Positions 29,313 through 38,380 of a stretch of 64,000 nt of DNA are shown piece by piece. The translations under genes were made by a program, and so were the position numbers. The DNA is from Lysinibacillus fusiformis. GTDB taxonomy: Bacteria > Bacillota > Bacilli > Bacillales_A > Planococcaceae. The notes beneath the pieces were generated by a model that was not told where the DNA came from, did no database searches, and saw only the letters and a program-made list of their open reading frames with translations. Position 1 is the first letter of the stretch. Each line of letters starts with the position of its first letter. The stretch is taken from positions 3,038,001 to 3,102,000 of the forward strand of contig NZ_CP041696.1 of assembly GCF_007362955.1 (NCBI RefSeq). Reading direction: 5' to 3'.

Positions 29313-30349
29313 TATTTATAACTGAGGTCGGAAAAAGATTTGGGATAACAAAAAAGAAGTTTATCAATGAACTAATGCATGAATCCGTTTCTAAAATTGG
29401 TGCAATTGTTAACAATGGTTATAAATCCCCGACAAATTGTGGTGGTGTTGCAGAAAATAAAAGAGTAGCTCAAATAAAAGGTTTAGCTGAATCAATAGAA
29501 AGAAGAGCTTTAGCAATAAATAATTACGAAGAATGTTCTACTGTTCAAGCATTCGATTTAATAAATAAAAGAGTAGAAGAGGTTAAGAATTCATCTATTA
29601 GATATAGTTTAATAGAGCCGTATGTTGATACAACGGGGACAGCAGCACATGTAAATAGTAATTTAGCGATATCTAATGCAGTTTCTGAACTTTTAGAAAA
29701 AAATGCTGTTTTTTTGTTTTGGTACGGTGAAAGAGGAATAAAGTTTGAAAGTAGTTTTAAAACAGTTTATACGACTTATCTTGAAAAGCAAGGATATGAA
29801 GTTCATTTTTTTTTAATAAAGGAGTTTTTGCCTCTTAAAATTGTAATAACATTAGCTGTTTCTTCTGATAATCCATTGAAATACAAATTTGGTTTAGGTT
29901 CAGCTTTACTATTAAATGATGCAATTATGAAATCTACCTCCGAGGCGTATTTATTAGGGAACTATTACGAGACATTATTATATAATTTTTTAAAGGGGTA
30001 TAGTAATTCGGAAGAACTGTATAAATTTTCTGATGAACATACATTGCATCATATTTTAAACTTAATAAAAGTACCAACTATAAAACAAAAAAATATTTTT
30101 ATAAAAGAAGATATCACAAATTATGAAGAATTATATAGTATGTTGCCTTTTTGGATAGAACAATTATTAATTTGTATTTTACCTCAAAAAATTAGTGATA
30201 AATTCATAGTCGTTAAAGCCGTTTCGAACCAATTGTATAACCATATTCCTAAAAAGGAATATATAAATTTAAATAAACTAATAAATAAGAAAACTATTAA
30301 TCTTACTCTGGATGAATTTGAAATTATACCAGATTGTCCTATAGTCTAA
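29309..30349 (+). CDS. YcaO-family cyclodehydratase, first copy
   Basis: 346 residues from ATG 29309, which overlaps the dehydrogenase stop (ATGA); the upstream GTG at 29291 is less likely. ATP/Mg-binding Glu helices of YcaO proteins are seen as GLAESIERRA (58-67), AVSELLEKNA (124-133) and TSEAYLLGNYYE (210-221). The C-terminus IIPDCPIV is reminiscent of the Pro-rich tail of azole-forming YcaOs. It would use ATP to cyclise Cys/Ser/Thr with the McbB-like partner. Of the two YcaOs this is the better candidate for the classical cyclodehydratase, by tail and by position. Confidence 0.83.
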   Translation: MIFITEVGKRFGITKKKFINELMHESVSKIGAIVNNGYKSPTNCGGVAENKRVAQIKGLAESIERRALAINNYEECSTVQAFDLINKRVEEVKNSSIRYSLIEPYVDTTGTAAHVNSNLAISNAVSELLEKNAVFLFWYGERGIKFESSFKTVYTTYLEKQGYEVHFFLIKEFLPLKIVITLAVSSDNPLKYKFGLGSALLLNDAIMKSTSEAYLLGNYYETLLYNFLKGYSNSEELYKFSDEHTLHHILNLIKVPTIKQKNIFIKEDITNYEELYSMLPFWIEQLLICILPQKISDKFIVVKAVSNQLYNHIPKKEYINLNKLINKKTINLTLDEFEIIPDCPIV

Positions 30350-30361
30350 GGAGTGTACTAT

Positions 30362-31456
30362 ATGAAATTAAATGAATCCCCCTTTTTATTAAGAAATTTT
30401 TCTGTAAAAAGCAAATTATTCTTAGATTCTTATGTATATGCTCAAATGTATACTATTACAGATGCTGCCAAGGGATTTGGACTTAGATATAATAAAATTT
30501 CTGCAATTAAGGCGGGACTTGGTGAACACATTGAGAGGGTTTGTGCTGTTTCCAATTTCACAAAACAAGAAGTTATCAATTCATATCCAGTAATAGATTG
30601 TTTTAACTTACTTACGGGTGAATGTGCAAAAGTACAAGCAGATAAAATATTTCTAAACTTTGATTTACCAATGTTTAAGGATGTAGATACAAATAATCAT
30701 TTCAATGACTCTTGTGGACTTGCTTCCCATATAACAAGTATGGAAGCTATAGAAGGTGGTTTAAAAGAGTTTATAGAACGTCAATCATTAGTTACAAATT
30801 GGTTGACTAGAAGTCCTGGTGAAAAAGTTTCTTTTCCACTACTGAAGGAAAAAAGTTCACAAAATATAAAATTGCTAAACATGATAAAACTTGCCGAAAA
30901 TATGTCAGATGCGATTTTTTCTTTTAATATCTCTTTAATAGAAGGCATATATGTTATTTTAACTATTGGTACTAAGGGTATTGCTTTTTCATCAGGAGTC
31001 GGGACAGATAGTCTTTTAGAAAAAGCAATTGAAAATAGTTTGAATGAATATTTAATGATTTTAGAATCAAGTCTTATTAAAGAACAAATAAATCTCAAGG
31101 GAAGTACTGACAAATATGCTGTGAATTTCTACTCTCTAACAGGTAAAGAGTTTTTGGAATCCTTTAAATATCTATTAGAAGGGGAAGATAGACTATCAGA
31201 ACTATCTTATTCTTCAAAAAAAAATAATATGGAGAACTGGATTTTAAATTTAAATAAAAAATATGGATTAAATATATTTGCTTGTTATTTACCACATCCA
31301 ATAAAACAAATAAATTCAAAAGTCGTAAAAATATTTTCGCCAGAGGGTTTTCCTCATATTGATACAGAATTATTCGATCCGGAAGAATTTGAAATTTCTA
31401 AACACTTAATCGGGAAGAATTTTTATAATAAATATAAATCTATACCGTTTGCATAA
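30362..31456 (+). CDS. YcaO-family protein, second copy
   Basis: 364 residues from ATG 30362, with AAGGAG 8 bases upstream; the GTG at 30353 overlaps that site. Typical YcaO helices are AGLGEHIERV (51-60), SCGLASHITSMEAIEGGLKE (117-136) followed by FIERQ, and later AIENSLNEYL. The C-terminus (YKSIPFA) lacks the Pro-rich tail. It is clearly diverged from the first copy. Possible roles are a second ring-forming activity, a scaffold, or another backbone change such as amidine formation. No TfuA-like thioamidation partner is present. Confidence 0.82.
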   Translation: MKLNESPFLLRNFSVKSKLFLDSYVYAQMYTITDAAKGFGLRYNKISAIKAGLGEHIERVCAVSNFTKQEVINSYPVIDCFNLLTGECAKVQADKIFLNFDLPMFKDVDTNNHFNDSCGLASHITSMEAIEGGLKEFIERQSLVTNWLTRSPGEKVSFPLLKEKSSQNIKLLNMIKLAENMSDAIFSFNISLIEGIYVILTIGTKGIAFSSGVGTDSLLEKAIENSLNEYLMILESSLIKEQINLKGSTDKYAVNFYSLTGKEFLESFKYLLEGEDRLSELSYSSKKNNMENWILNLNKKYGLNIFACYLPHPIKQINSKVVKIFSPEGFPHIDTELFDPEEFEISKHLIGKNFYNKYKSIPFA

Positions 31457-31748
31457 AGCTCTGTATCTATGATTTACCTTTATGAAAAAATTATCATTTA
31501 CATTTTATGTAATGTGTATATTGAATTATTCGCTCTTTTGATATGGATAAGTTTTATATCTATTTCCAAAGAGTGATTTTTTAATTTCATTTATTGAATT
31601 AGTGATGCTTAAATAAAGTTAGATAAAGTTAAATTAAAATTTATCAAGAAGGTAAAATAAAAAATGAATCGATAAACTCGATAAATAATGAATTCTAATA
31701 GAATTGGATAGTTCTTTAATAAAGGGCCATTATAGGAGAAAAATAATT

Positions 31749-33392
31749 ATGCATATCAATGAATTTATAAAAAATAAACTATTTATTATTTTTATAATTT
31801 TGATTTTTGGTTTATTATCATTAGGTATTTATTTGTATATCCCTACTGCTAATAAAAATATTATTGATGAGGGAATCTATAGTGGAAATCAAAATAAACT
31901 ATTAGTAACAGTAATTGTTTTATTTTTTAGCTTTGTTTTTTCAGAATTATTATTAGCATTAAAACAAGTGATTTTGACATATATAGAGAATTTATATAGT
32001 TTGTTTATTAGAATTAACATACATATGAAAGTAAGGAACTTAAAAGATATTGATCAATTCAGTAGTTCACAACTCATTTCACATCATATTAATGATGTGA
32101 ATATTGCCAAGCAAAAAATTAGAAGAAAACTCGATAATATTATTAGTTCTATAGAAATTATAATTATTTGCTTAATTGTATCATTAATTAACTTAAAGTT
32201 TTTAATTATTGTCTTATTAATAATACCGATATATGCAATTTTGCCAAAAATACTTGGTGGTAAAATTACATCACAGTCAATATTAGTTCAAGAACGTTTA
32301 GCCAAAATAACTGACAGACTTACTAACAGTTATAGTATTTCAAAAGAAATAAGAATATATCAAAAAGAAAGTTGGGATTACGATAAAACAGAAGCCTCAC
32401 TTCGAGAAATTATTAGACCTATAGTTAAATTAGATTTATTTTATAATCTATATGTTATAGGCAATATATTATATTCTGCATTCTTATGTCTAATATTTTA
32501 TTTTGGTGCTATTTTAGTACAAGAAAATAAAATTACAATAGGTACTCTTTTCGCATTAACAACATATATTGGGTATGTTGCTAGGCCAATTCAATCTATA
32601 GTTCAAAATTTTGCACAACTTAAAACTATAGATGTCTCAGAAAAGAGAATAAAAGAAGTTCTAGAAAGTTCAACAATGCTAGATAATAGTTTATCTACTT
32701 CAAATCCAGAATATAACCAAATAGAATTTAATAATGTATATTTAACTGTGGGTAATTACCAGATATTAAAAGGTATATCTTTTGTTGTGAAAAAAGGAGA
32801 ATTTTTAGGAATAACTGGAGTGAGTGGGAGTGGAAAGACTAGTATTCTAAATTTATTAGCAAAATTAGCTAGATCAACTAGTGGGGAAATTTTAATTAAT
32901 AATACTAACATTGAATTGCTAAGTCACTCGGATTATTACAATAATTTAAAATTTGTTTTCCAAGATAGTAATTTTATTCAAGGAACATTAATTGAGAATA
33001 TTTTTATAGATGAAACAGAAGTAGATAAAATAAGTTTATTAAAAGAATTATTAATAATCTTTGATCTTGAATTTTTATCAAATAATTTAAATTATTTGAT
33101 AGAAAATGGTGGAACAAATCTTTCAGGTGGTCAAAAACAAAGGCTTAGTGTGATACGAGCATTATTGTGTAATCCATCTGTTTTATTATTAGATGAAGTT
33201 ACAAGTGGATTAGATAGCGAAATGGCTATTAAAATTATAACTTATATAAAAGGAATGAGAAAAGATAAAATTACTATTCTTATTTCACATGATCCAAATA
33301 TTATAAAATTGGTGAACAATGTAATGTTTGTAAACGATGGGGAAATAGAAAAGTATAATGAAAATAAACTTAACTTACAAACAATAATCTAG
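31749..33392 (+). CDS. ABC exporter (fused membrane and ATPase domains), likely for the azole peptide
   Basis: 547 residues from ATG 31749, with AGGAG 10 bases upstream; the TTG at 31704 has no such site. About six membrane helices occupy residues 1-290. The ATPase carries Walker A GVSGSGKTS, signature LSGGQKQR and Walker B VLLLDEVTSGLD. There is no N-terminal C39 peptidase domain, so it does not cut the leader. It lies 292 bases after the second YcaO, in the same AT-rich block. Export of the product, and with it self-protection, is inferred from position. Confidence 0.85.
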   Translation: MHINEFIKNKLFIIFIILIFGLLSLGIYLYIPTANKNIIDEGIYSGNQNKLLVTVIVLFFSFVFSELLLALKQVILTYIENLYSLFIRINIHMKVRNLKDIDQFSSSQLISHHINDVNIAKQKIRRKLDNIISSIEIIIICLIVSLINLKFLIIVLLIIPIYAILPKILGGKITSQSILVQERLAKITDRLTNSYSISKEIRIYQKESWDYDKTEASLREIIRPIVKLDLFYNLYVIGNILYSAFLCLIFYFGAILVQENKITIGTLFALTTYIGYVARPIQSIVQNFAQLKTIDVSEKRIKEVLESSTMLDNSLSTSNPEYNQIEFNNVYLTVGNYQILKGISFVVKKGEFLGITGVSGSGKTSILNLLAKLARSTSGEILINNTNIELLSHSDYYNNLKFVFQDSNFIQGTLIENIFIDETEVDKISLLKELLIIFDLEFLSNNLNYLIENGGTNLSGGQKQRLSVIRALLCNPSVLLLDEVTSGLDSEMAIKIITYIKGMRKDKITILISHDPNIIKLVNNVMFVNDGEIEKYNENKLNLQTII

Positions 33393-34017
33393 CTGTAATT
33401 ATGGGCTTATTAAAAAAGGACATCGCTTCTTAAAAATAATACGTGGTCAAAATAAAAACTCCATGTTACCCAATAATCTTTTACCGTATTATCTCAAGTA
33501 TCATGAACATTATTTGTCGTTTCCAAGATAATGAAAAAGTATCGTAATATCCTTCGTCCCCAACTCCAGTTACTGCATGATACACCAAATTGGGTGACTA
33601 CCCGTTGTAATTGGTCTTGAGGCATTTATTTATGATTTAGCAAAGGGTAGCAGAATTACTTCTATCATTCATATATTTTTTAAAACTAGATTTTTTATTA
33701 CTTACCGTTGTTTCCCTGAACTATTGGTAAACATGTATTGATCTGCTAAAACATCGATTAAATGTGAAACTGTAGAGCTAATAAATGAAAAAGAAACAGT
33801 AAATACGATTACTTTTATAGGGAATATTTTAAAGATAAACAAATCAATATTATGAACCTAAATTATTCACCAGAATCTAAAATTCCCTGATCTAGGTGTA
33901 ATAAAATTTCCTCGGATGATAAAACAAATTCATTGATTTTGAAGGTTTTTATAATCATCATCATCCATCATCAGGTATACTAATATAAACTAACTAAATT
34001 TTAAAAATCCATTAATA
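33393..34017. other. Intergenic stretch after the azole cluster, nothing recognised
   Basis: About 625 bases with multiple stops in all frames. Parts look like decayed coding sequence of average composition, but no family was recognised. Confidence 0.45.
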
Positions 34018-34052
34018 AAGCAGTGCATTTCGATTAAAGAAATGCACTGCTT
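34018..34052 (-). terminator. Terminator of the chemoreceptor gene
   Basis: AAGCAGTGCATTTC (34018-34031) pairs perfectly with GAAATGCACTGCTT (34039-34052). On the minus strand a T-rich stretch follows. Starts 6 bases after the gene's stop. Confidence 0.8.
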
Positions 34053-34058
34053 AAATGG

Positions 34059-35744
34059 TTACATCTTAAATTGATTTATTTGACTTTGTAAATCTAAAGA
34101 CTTTTCACTTAAATCTGTAGCAACAAAGTTCACTTGTTGCATTGTATCGACTTGTTCTTTCATTGCATCAGCAACAATTTGGGTATGTGCGGCACTTGTA
34201 GAAGCTCCATGTGCGATTTCAGCAACTGACGCAGCCACTTGTTCGGCACTTGCGGAAATTTCTTCCGACGTGGCCGAGATATCTTCGATTTGATCTGTCA
34301 TTGTGCCAATCGCCGTAACAATTGAAACAAAAGCTTGACCAGCATTGCCAATAATCCTCACGCCATCTGTTACAGAATGGAGACCGTCTATTACTGCATT
34401 TTCTACATTTTGCGTATCATGTTGAATATCTTGTGTCAAAGCTACAATCTGATTAGCTGATTGCTTCGACTCTTCAGCTAATTTACGGACTTCGTCTGCT
34501 ACGACAGCGAAGCCTTTACCATGTTCACCGGCACGTGCTGCTTCGATTGCTGCATTAAGCGCCAGTAAATTTGTCTGATCGGTAATAGCAGTAATCACTT
34601 CTGTAATATTGCTTATTTCTTCCGATTGCTTACTCAGTTTTTGCACGAGATTATTAATAATTTGCGTAGAATCATAAATTACGTTCATTTGTTGCTTAGC
34701 TTCTTCTATCGCTTTGTTACCAGTATTTGCCACTTCTGATGTTTCAACTGCACTAGCGTGAAGTTGTTGGGTTGCCTCAGCGATACGTTGTACACCTGTT
34801 GCGGTTTCATCCATTGCATGTGCACATTCATTGGCTGCTGTTGTAGCAAAGCTCGCGGTTTCGGCTGTTTCATTAATACGTACATTAACCTCATCGGTTG
34901 TAGCAGCGATTTCTTCTGTAGAAGCAGTTAATTCTTCGGCAGAAGCAGATAAATGCTCTGAATTATCCTGGATATTTGTTAATAGGCTACGTAAATTACC
35001 TTTCATGGCATTAAAAGCAACAGCGAGTTGCCCAATTTCGTCTTTTGATTGAAAAGAAATGTCTTGCTGATTTAACTCACCGTTCGCGATATTGTTGGCA
35101 GCTGCTACAACTGTTTTTAAAGGACGAGAAATCGTACGTTGCACATAAAAGACAAGGAATACGCCAAGCACCACACCGATTATAAGTGCGACAACAGAAA
35201 TTATTTGAGAATTTTTTACTGCCTGTTTAGATTCTTCAGATACCTTAGTTAATTGATTTTTTTGGTATTCTACAATTTTATCTGAAACTTCTAATAGTCC
35301 TTTGTTTGCTAGTTGAGCACCGCCATTTACAACCTGTAAAGCTTCATCTAATTTACCATCATCATGTAGATTAATGGCCTGATCAGCCGCTTCGTTAAAG
35401 GTATCATTGTATGTATTTAGTTCTTTTGCAAATGCATCCATCTTAGCAGAATCAGATTTTTCCATCATCTCAGCAACATGTTTATCCAGCATACTTGAGT
35501 AATTTTCAAAGCTTTCTTTATTGTTAACTGTATCCTCAATTAACATTGCACGAATGAATAGGCCTTGCATGGCTAGCTCAAATTGAATATTATCGGCTAA
35601 CTCCACCAAGGCCACTCGGTTATCTAATGCGTTTTCTACCTTTTTTTCAATATTGGAAAATAGAAAAAACATTATAAGTAAAGAAATAAATAAAGTGAGT
35701 ATAATCGAGAAAAAACCAAAGCTTAATTTTTTGCCTACAGTCAT
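34059..35744 (-). CDS. Methyl-accepting chemotaxis protein
   Basis: 561 residues, membrane chemoreceptor. Helix 1 lies at about 9-31 ([20 protein letters not shown]), a four-helix-bundle sensor runs to about 175, helix 2 is [20 protein letters not shown], then HAMP ([11 protein letters not shown]) and a signalling coiled coil. The conserved tip is [20 protein letters not shown] followed by [20 protein letters not shown]. It would signal to CheA/CheW. The ligand cannot be told. Single gene with its own promoter and terminator; no sigma-D type promoter was recognised. Confidence 0.93.
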   Translation of the reverse strand: MTVGKKLSFGFFSIILTLFISLLIMFFLFSNIEKKVENALDNRVALVELADNIQFELAMQGLFIRAMLIEDTVNNKESFENYSSMLDKHVAEMMEKSDSAKMDAFAKELNTYNDTFNEAADQAINLHDDGKLDEALQVVNGGAQLANKGLLEVSDKIVEYQKNQLTKVSEESKQAVKNSQIISVVALIIGVVLGVFLVFYVQRTISRPLKTVVAAANNIANGELNQQDISFQSKDEIGQLAVAFNAMKGNLRSLLTNIQDNSEHLSASAEELTASTEEIAATTDEVNVRINETAETASFATTAANECAHAMDETATGVQRIAEATQQLHASAVETSEVANTGNKAIEEAKQQMNVIYDSTQIINNLVQKLSKQSEEISNITEVITAITDQTNLLALNAAIEAARAGEHGKGFAVVADEVRKLAEESKQSANQIVALTQDIQHDTQNVENAVIDGLHSVTDGVRIIGNAGQAFVSIVTAIGTMTDQIEDISATSEEISASAEQVAASVAEIAHGASTSAAHTQIVADAMKEQVDTMQQVNFVATDLSEKSLDLQSQINQFKM

Positions 35745-35792
35745 AGTGTGTTCGCCCTTTCAGAATTGCTGTTTAGAATTTTTATATACTTA

Positions 35793-35822
35793 AATTTAGC
35801 TTTTGAGAAGAGGTGAAGTCAA
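35793..35822 (-). promoter_or_regulatory. Candidate chemoreceptor promoter
   Basis: On the minus strand -35 TTGACT (35822-35817), 18-base spacer, -10 TAAATT (35798-35793), about 50 bases upstream of the start codon. Confidence 0.4.
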
Positions 35823-35969
35823 TAATGGTAGGCATAAACAGTGCAGATTATTCACAAGTTTTTTTCCGCTTAATGACAAATAGGGAACAACGACTGAAGA
35901 AATCTTAAGGAAATCTTTTTTTTTTATAGTCATGTAGTGCTGATTACATAGGTGTTAGTTAAAAAGAAA

Positions 35970-35994
35970 AATACGATGCAAAATGCATCGTATT
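35970..35994 (-). terminator. Terminator of rqcH
   Basis: AATACGATGCA (35970-35980) pairs with TGCATCGTATT (35984-35994). On the minus strand it is followed by TTTTCTTTTT. Begins 8 bases after the rqcH stop. Confidence 0.85.
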
Positions 35995-36002
35995 CTAACA
36001 CT

Positions 36003-37697
36003 TTAAGACTGCTTTTTTAACTGTAAAATGACAGTTTCATCTGGATCTATGAATAGTGTCTTTTGTTCAAAATAAATAACAAAACCAGGTTTTGAACCAT
36101 TTGGTTTTTTCACTTGCTTGATTTCTGTGTAATCTACTGGGACAGAAGAGGAGTCACGAGCTTTTGAAAAGTAGGCTGCTAGTGTTGCCGCTTCTCGTAA
36201 AGTCGTATCATCTGGGTCACTAGCATGTATGACGACATGAGAGCCTGGTATATCTTTTGTATGCAGCCAAATTTCTGTACGTTTAGCAATTTTAAATGTA
36301 AGCATATCATTTTGCTTATTATTTTTTCCTACAGATATCGGAACACCTGTAGATGACATATAACGTTCGGGTTCTGGCTTCGATTGTTTTTTCTTTTTCT
36401 TAGCGTGACGCAATTTTAAATAACCTTGTTCTGCTAATTCCTCACGTATTTCTTCAATATCTCCAGGAGAAGCTTGTTGAACTTGCTGTGCAAGCATTTC
36501 AAAATACGCAATCTCTTCTTTGGTTTTCTCCAATTGTTCCTTTACCATGATGAGTGCATTTTTTGCTTTCGTATATTTTGTATAATAACTTTGGGCATTT
36601 TCTATAGGTGTTCTACGCTCACTCACGGGAATGGTAATTTGTTCAGCAGTTTCACTGTAATAGTTTGTGACTGTTACTTCCTTTACGCCTTTTTCAAAGG
36701 CATATATATTAGCCATTAGTAGTTCACCGTACAATTGGAATTGATCTAGTTTTGAAGCACGGTCATAATCTTTATTTAATTTCTTCGTTTTTAACGTTAA
36801 CTTATCAATTTCATTTTGTAGCCAACGTTCTAAATCTCCTGCTTGTTGTTTAACGCGATCACGTTCTGCACGTGCAAAGAAAACACGGTCTAATAGTTCG
36901 TGTAGATTAGGGTAAGTCGTCACCTCGCCCTGCAAATGTGTTAATGCAATAGGGGAGTAAAAAGTTTTATTATTTGCAAGTACATACATTGGCTCATTCC
37001 CACCATCATTAAATGATGACATAAACTCCTTGAAGCACGTTACGATATTTGGTGATGTTGGCATTCGGAATAATAATTCCTCTGCATGCAACGGAGAGAA
37101 GCCTACAAATTGTGAAACGACATCCTTTGCTACGATCTGTTCAGAGAAAAATTCGATTAATTGTTCGTCCGTTACGGTTAAAGGATTCCATTTGTCTTGT
37201 GCGGGTGGTGCGATATATGGCTGCCCAGGTAATACTGTTCGGAAACTATTCACTGCAGGAGATAAATGTTTTAAACTATCGATAATTTTCTTCTGTTCTT
37301 TATCAATTAATAACAGATTACTATGACGGCCCATAATTTCTGCATGTAGTTCACGTACAATAGGGTCCCCAATTTCATTTTTACTTTCAATTTCTACTAT
37401 AATAATGCGATCAAAACCATGCTGTTTAATAGAAGAAATAAAACCGCCTTCAAGATGCTTACGCAAAAGCATGCAAAACATAGGAGGTTCCGCAGGATTT
37501 TCTATCGTCTGCTCTGTAAGGTGGATACGTGCATAGGATGGATGAATAGAAAACAATAATTTATGATTTCCTCCATTCGCACGGATTTGTAAGACAACCT
37601 CTTGAGCGTTCGGTTGATGTATTTTAGTTATGCGCCCCGTCACTAATTGCTGTAGGTCGTCTGTCATCGAATAAGTAAATAAACCATCAAATGCCAT
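36003..37697 (-). CDS. rqcH: Ribosome quality control protein RqcH (NFACT/FbpA family)
   Basis: 564 residues from ATG 37697 (AGAGGAATTCAT in front); an upstream in-frame start would add seven residues. N-terminal NFACT-N domain (AFDGLFTYSMTDDLQQLV), a central coiled coil at about 265-430, then a Lys-rich stretch (RHAKKKKKQSKPEPE) and the NFACT-R domain (GKNNKQNDMLTFKIAKRTEI, KDIPGSHVVI). In B. subtilis RqcH (YloA) binds stalled large ribosomal subunits and adds C-terminal Ala tails. Followed in B. subtilis by yloB, which is absent here. Confidence 0.95.
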   Translation of the reverse strand: MAFDGLFTYSMTDDLQQLVTGRITKIHQPNAQEVVLQIRANGGNHKLLFSIHPSYARIHLTEQTIENPAEPPMFCMLLRKHLEGGFISSIKQHGFDRIIIVEIESKNEIGDPIVRELHAEIMGRHSNLLLIDKEQKKIIDSLKHLSPAVNSFRTVLPGQPYIAPPAQDKWNPLTVTDEQLIEFFSEQIVAKDVVSQFVGFSPLHAEELLFRMPTSPNIVTCFKEFMSSFNDGGNEPMYVLANNKTFYSPIALTHLQGEVTTYPNLHELLDRVFFARAERDRVKQQAGDLERWLQNEIDKLTLKTKKLNKDYDRASKLDQFQLYGELLMANIYAFEKGVKEVTVTNYYSETAEQITIPVSERRTPIENAQSYYTKYTKAKNALIMVKEQLEKTKEEIAYFEMLAQQVQQASPGDIEEIREELAEQGYLKLRHAKKKKKQSKPEPERYMSSTGVPISVGKNNKQNDMLTFKIAKRTEIWLHTKDIPGSHVVIHASDPDDTTLREAATLAAYFSKARDSSSVPVDYTEIKQVKKPNGSKPGFVIYFEQKTLFIDPDETVILQLKKQS

Positions 37698-37719
37698 ATG
37701 AATTCCTCTTTCCAACAAT

Positions 37720-37925
37720 GCAAGGCATCATTGTATTTCTTTTGTAATTTGTTATTGGCGCATGGCACACTACGATAGCTGTTTGCTTCCTTGGGCAAGC
37801 TAGTGCTGTCCTATCGTGTTCGCAAGTAACCGTCGCGTGCAACCTTTCCAGCGCAAAAGGCGACGTGCCCGGGAAAACAGGGCACAAATGCTCTTTTCGT
37901 ATGTTTATCATAGCATTTTTTAGGT
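37720..37925 (-). ncRNA. Structured leader candidate of rqcH
   Basis: On the minus strand, between a TATGAT -10-like box near 37908 and the rqcH start, the RNA could form three hairpins. GTGCCC pairs with GGGCAC (37883-37863), CGTCGC with GCGACG (about 37866-37831), and ACGATAG with CTATCGT (about 37818-37770, containing GCTTGCC/GGAAGC). It is more GC-rich than its surroundings. I do not recognise a known riboswitch. A leader or a separate small RNA is possible. Confidence 0.35.
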
Positions 37926-37977
37926 GAATATTAAATTATAGCTTCAAATGTGATAGAATTACCTTTTGCTCTATCTT

Positions 37978-38300
37978 CATTCAGCAAATTTTTTTTGTAG
38001 CGAAAGCAAAGCGTCAGCTACAGAAGACTCTCACCTCTAAAGGTGGTGAGATGAATGCGGATGTGGTTCCTTTTCAGTGGGTGTCCAAACGCCTGCTGAA
38101 ATAGAGGAACTCAGTCTAAGAACGCCACGTCCTGTGGCAACGACTGAGTGACCACCAACCGTGTTGGCCCAGAGCCTCCTGCGGATGTCACGGATTTTGA
38201 AAGGAATGAATTGTGCCCGCACAATTCAAAATCTAGACGCATTGTTTATCTGTGCGAAAGCGAAGCGACAGCAACAATTACGCCAAGGCGAAATTGATCT
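37978..38300 (+). repeat. Structured dispersed repeat, copy B
   Basis: Related to copy A (11780-12011, opposite strand). Hairpins are at 38075-38098 (CAGTGGGTGT with ACGCCTGCTG) and 38208-38227 (GAATTGTGC with GCACAATTC); the end ATTACGCC/GGCGAAAT parallels that of copy A. About 67 extra bases at 38106-38172 form their own stem (CTCAGT with ACTGAG, GCCAC with GTGGC). It occupies the place between rqcH and yicC where B. subtilis has yloB. Confidence 0.75.
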
Positions 38301-38380
38301 AATTTTTTATGGTGAGACGTCATAAATGACAGAGCTTATGTTATAATAATCCCAGTATGCAAAGAAAGGTGTGACGAACC

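Noticed and set aside
31704..31748. Longer ABC exporter starting at TTG 31704
   Set aside because: ATG 31749 has AGGAG at a good distance; the TTG has no ribosome site and the extra residues fit no family.
38037..38222. Short minus-strand coding gene between rqcH and yicC
   Set aside because: It lies within the structured repeat and the frame is not kept in the second copy.
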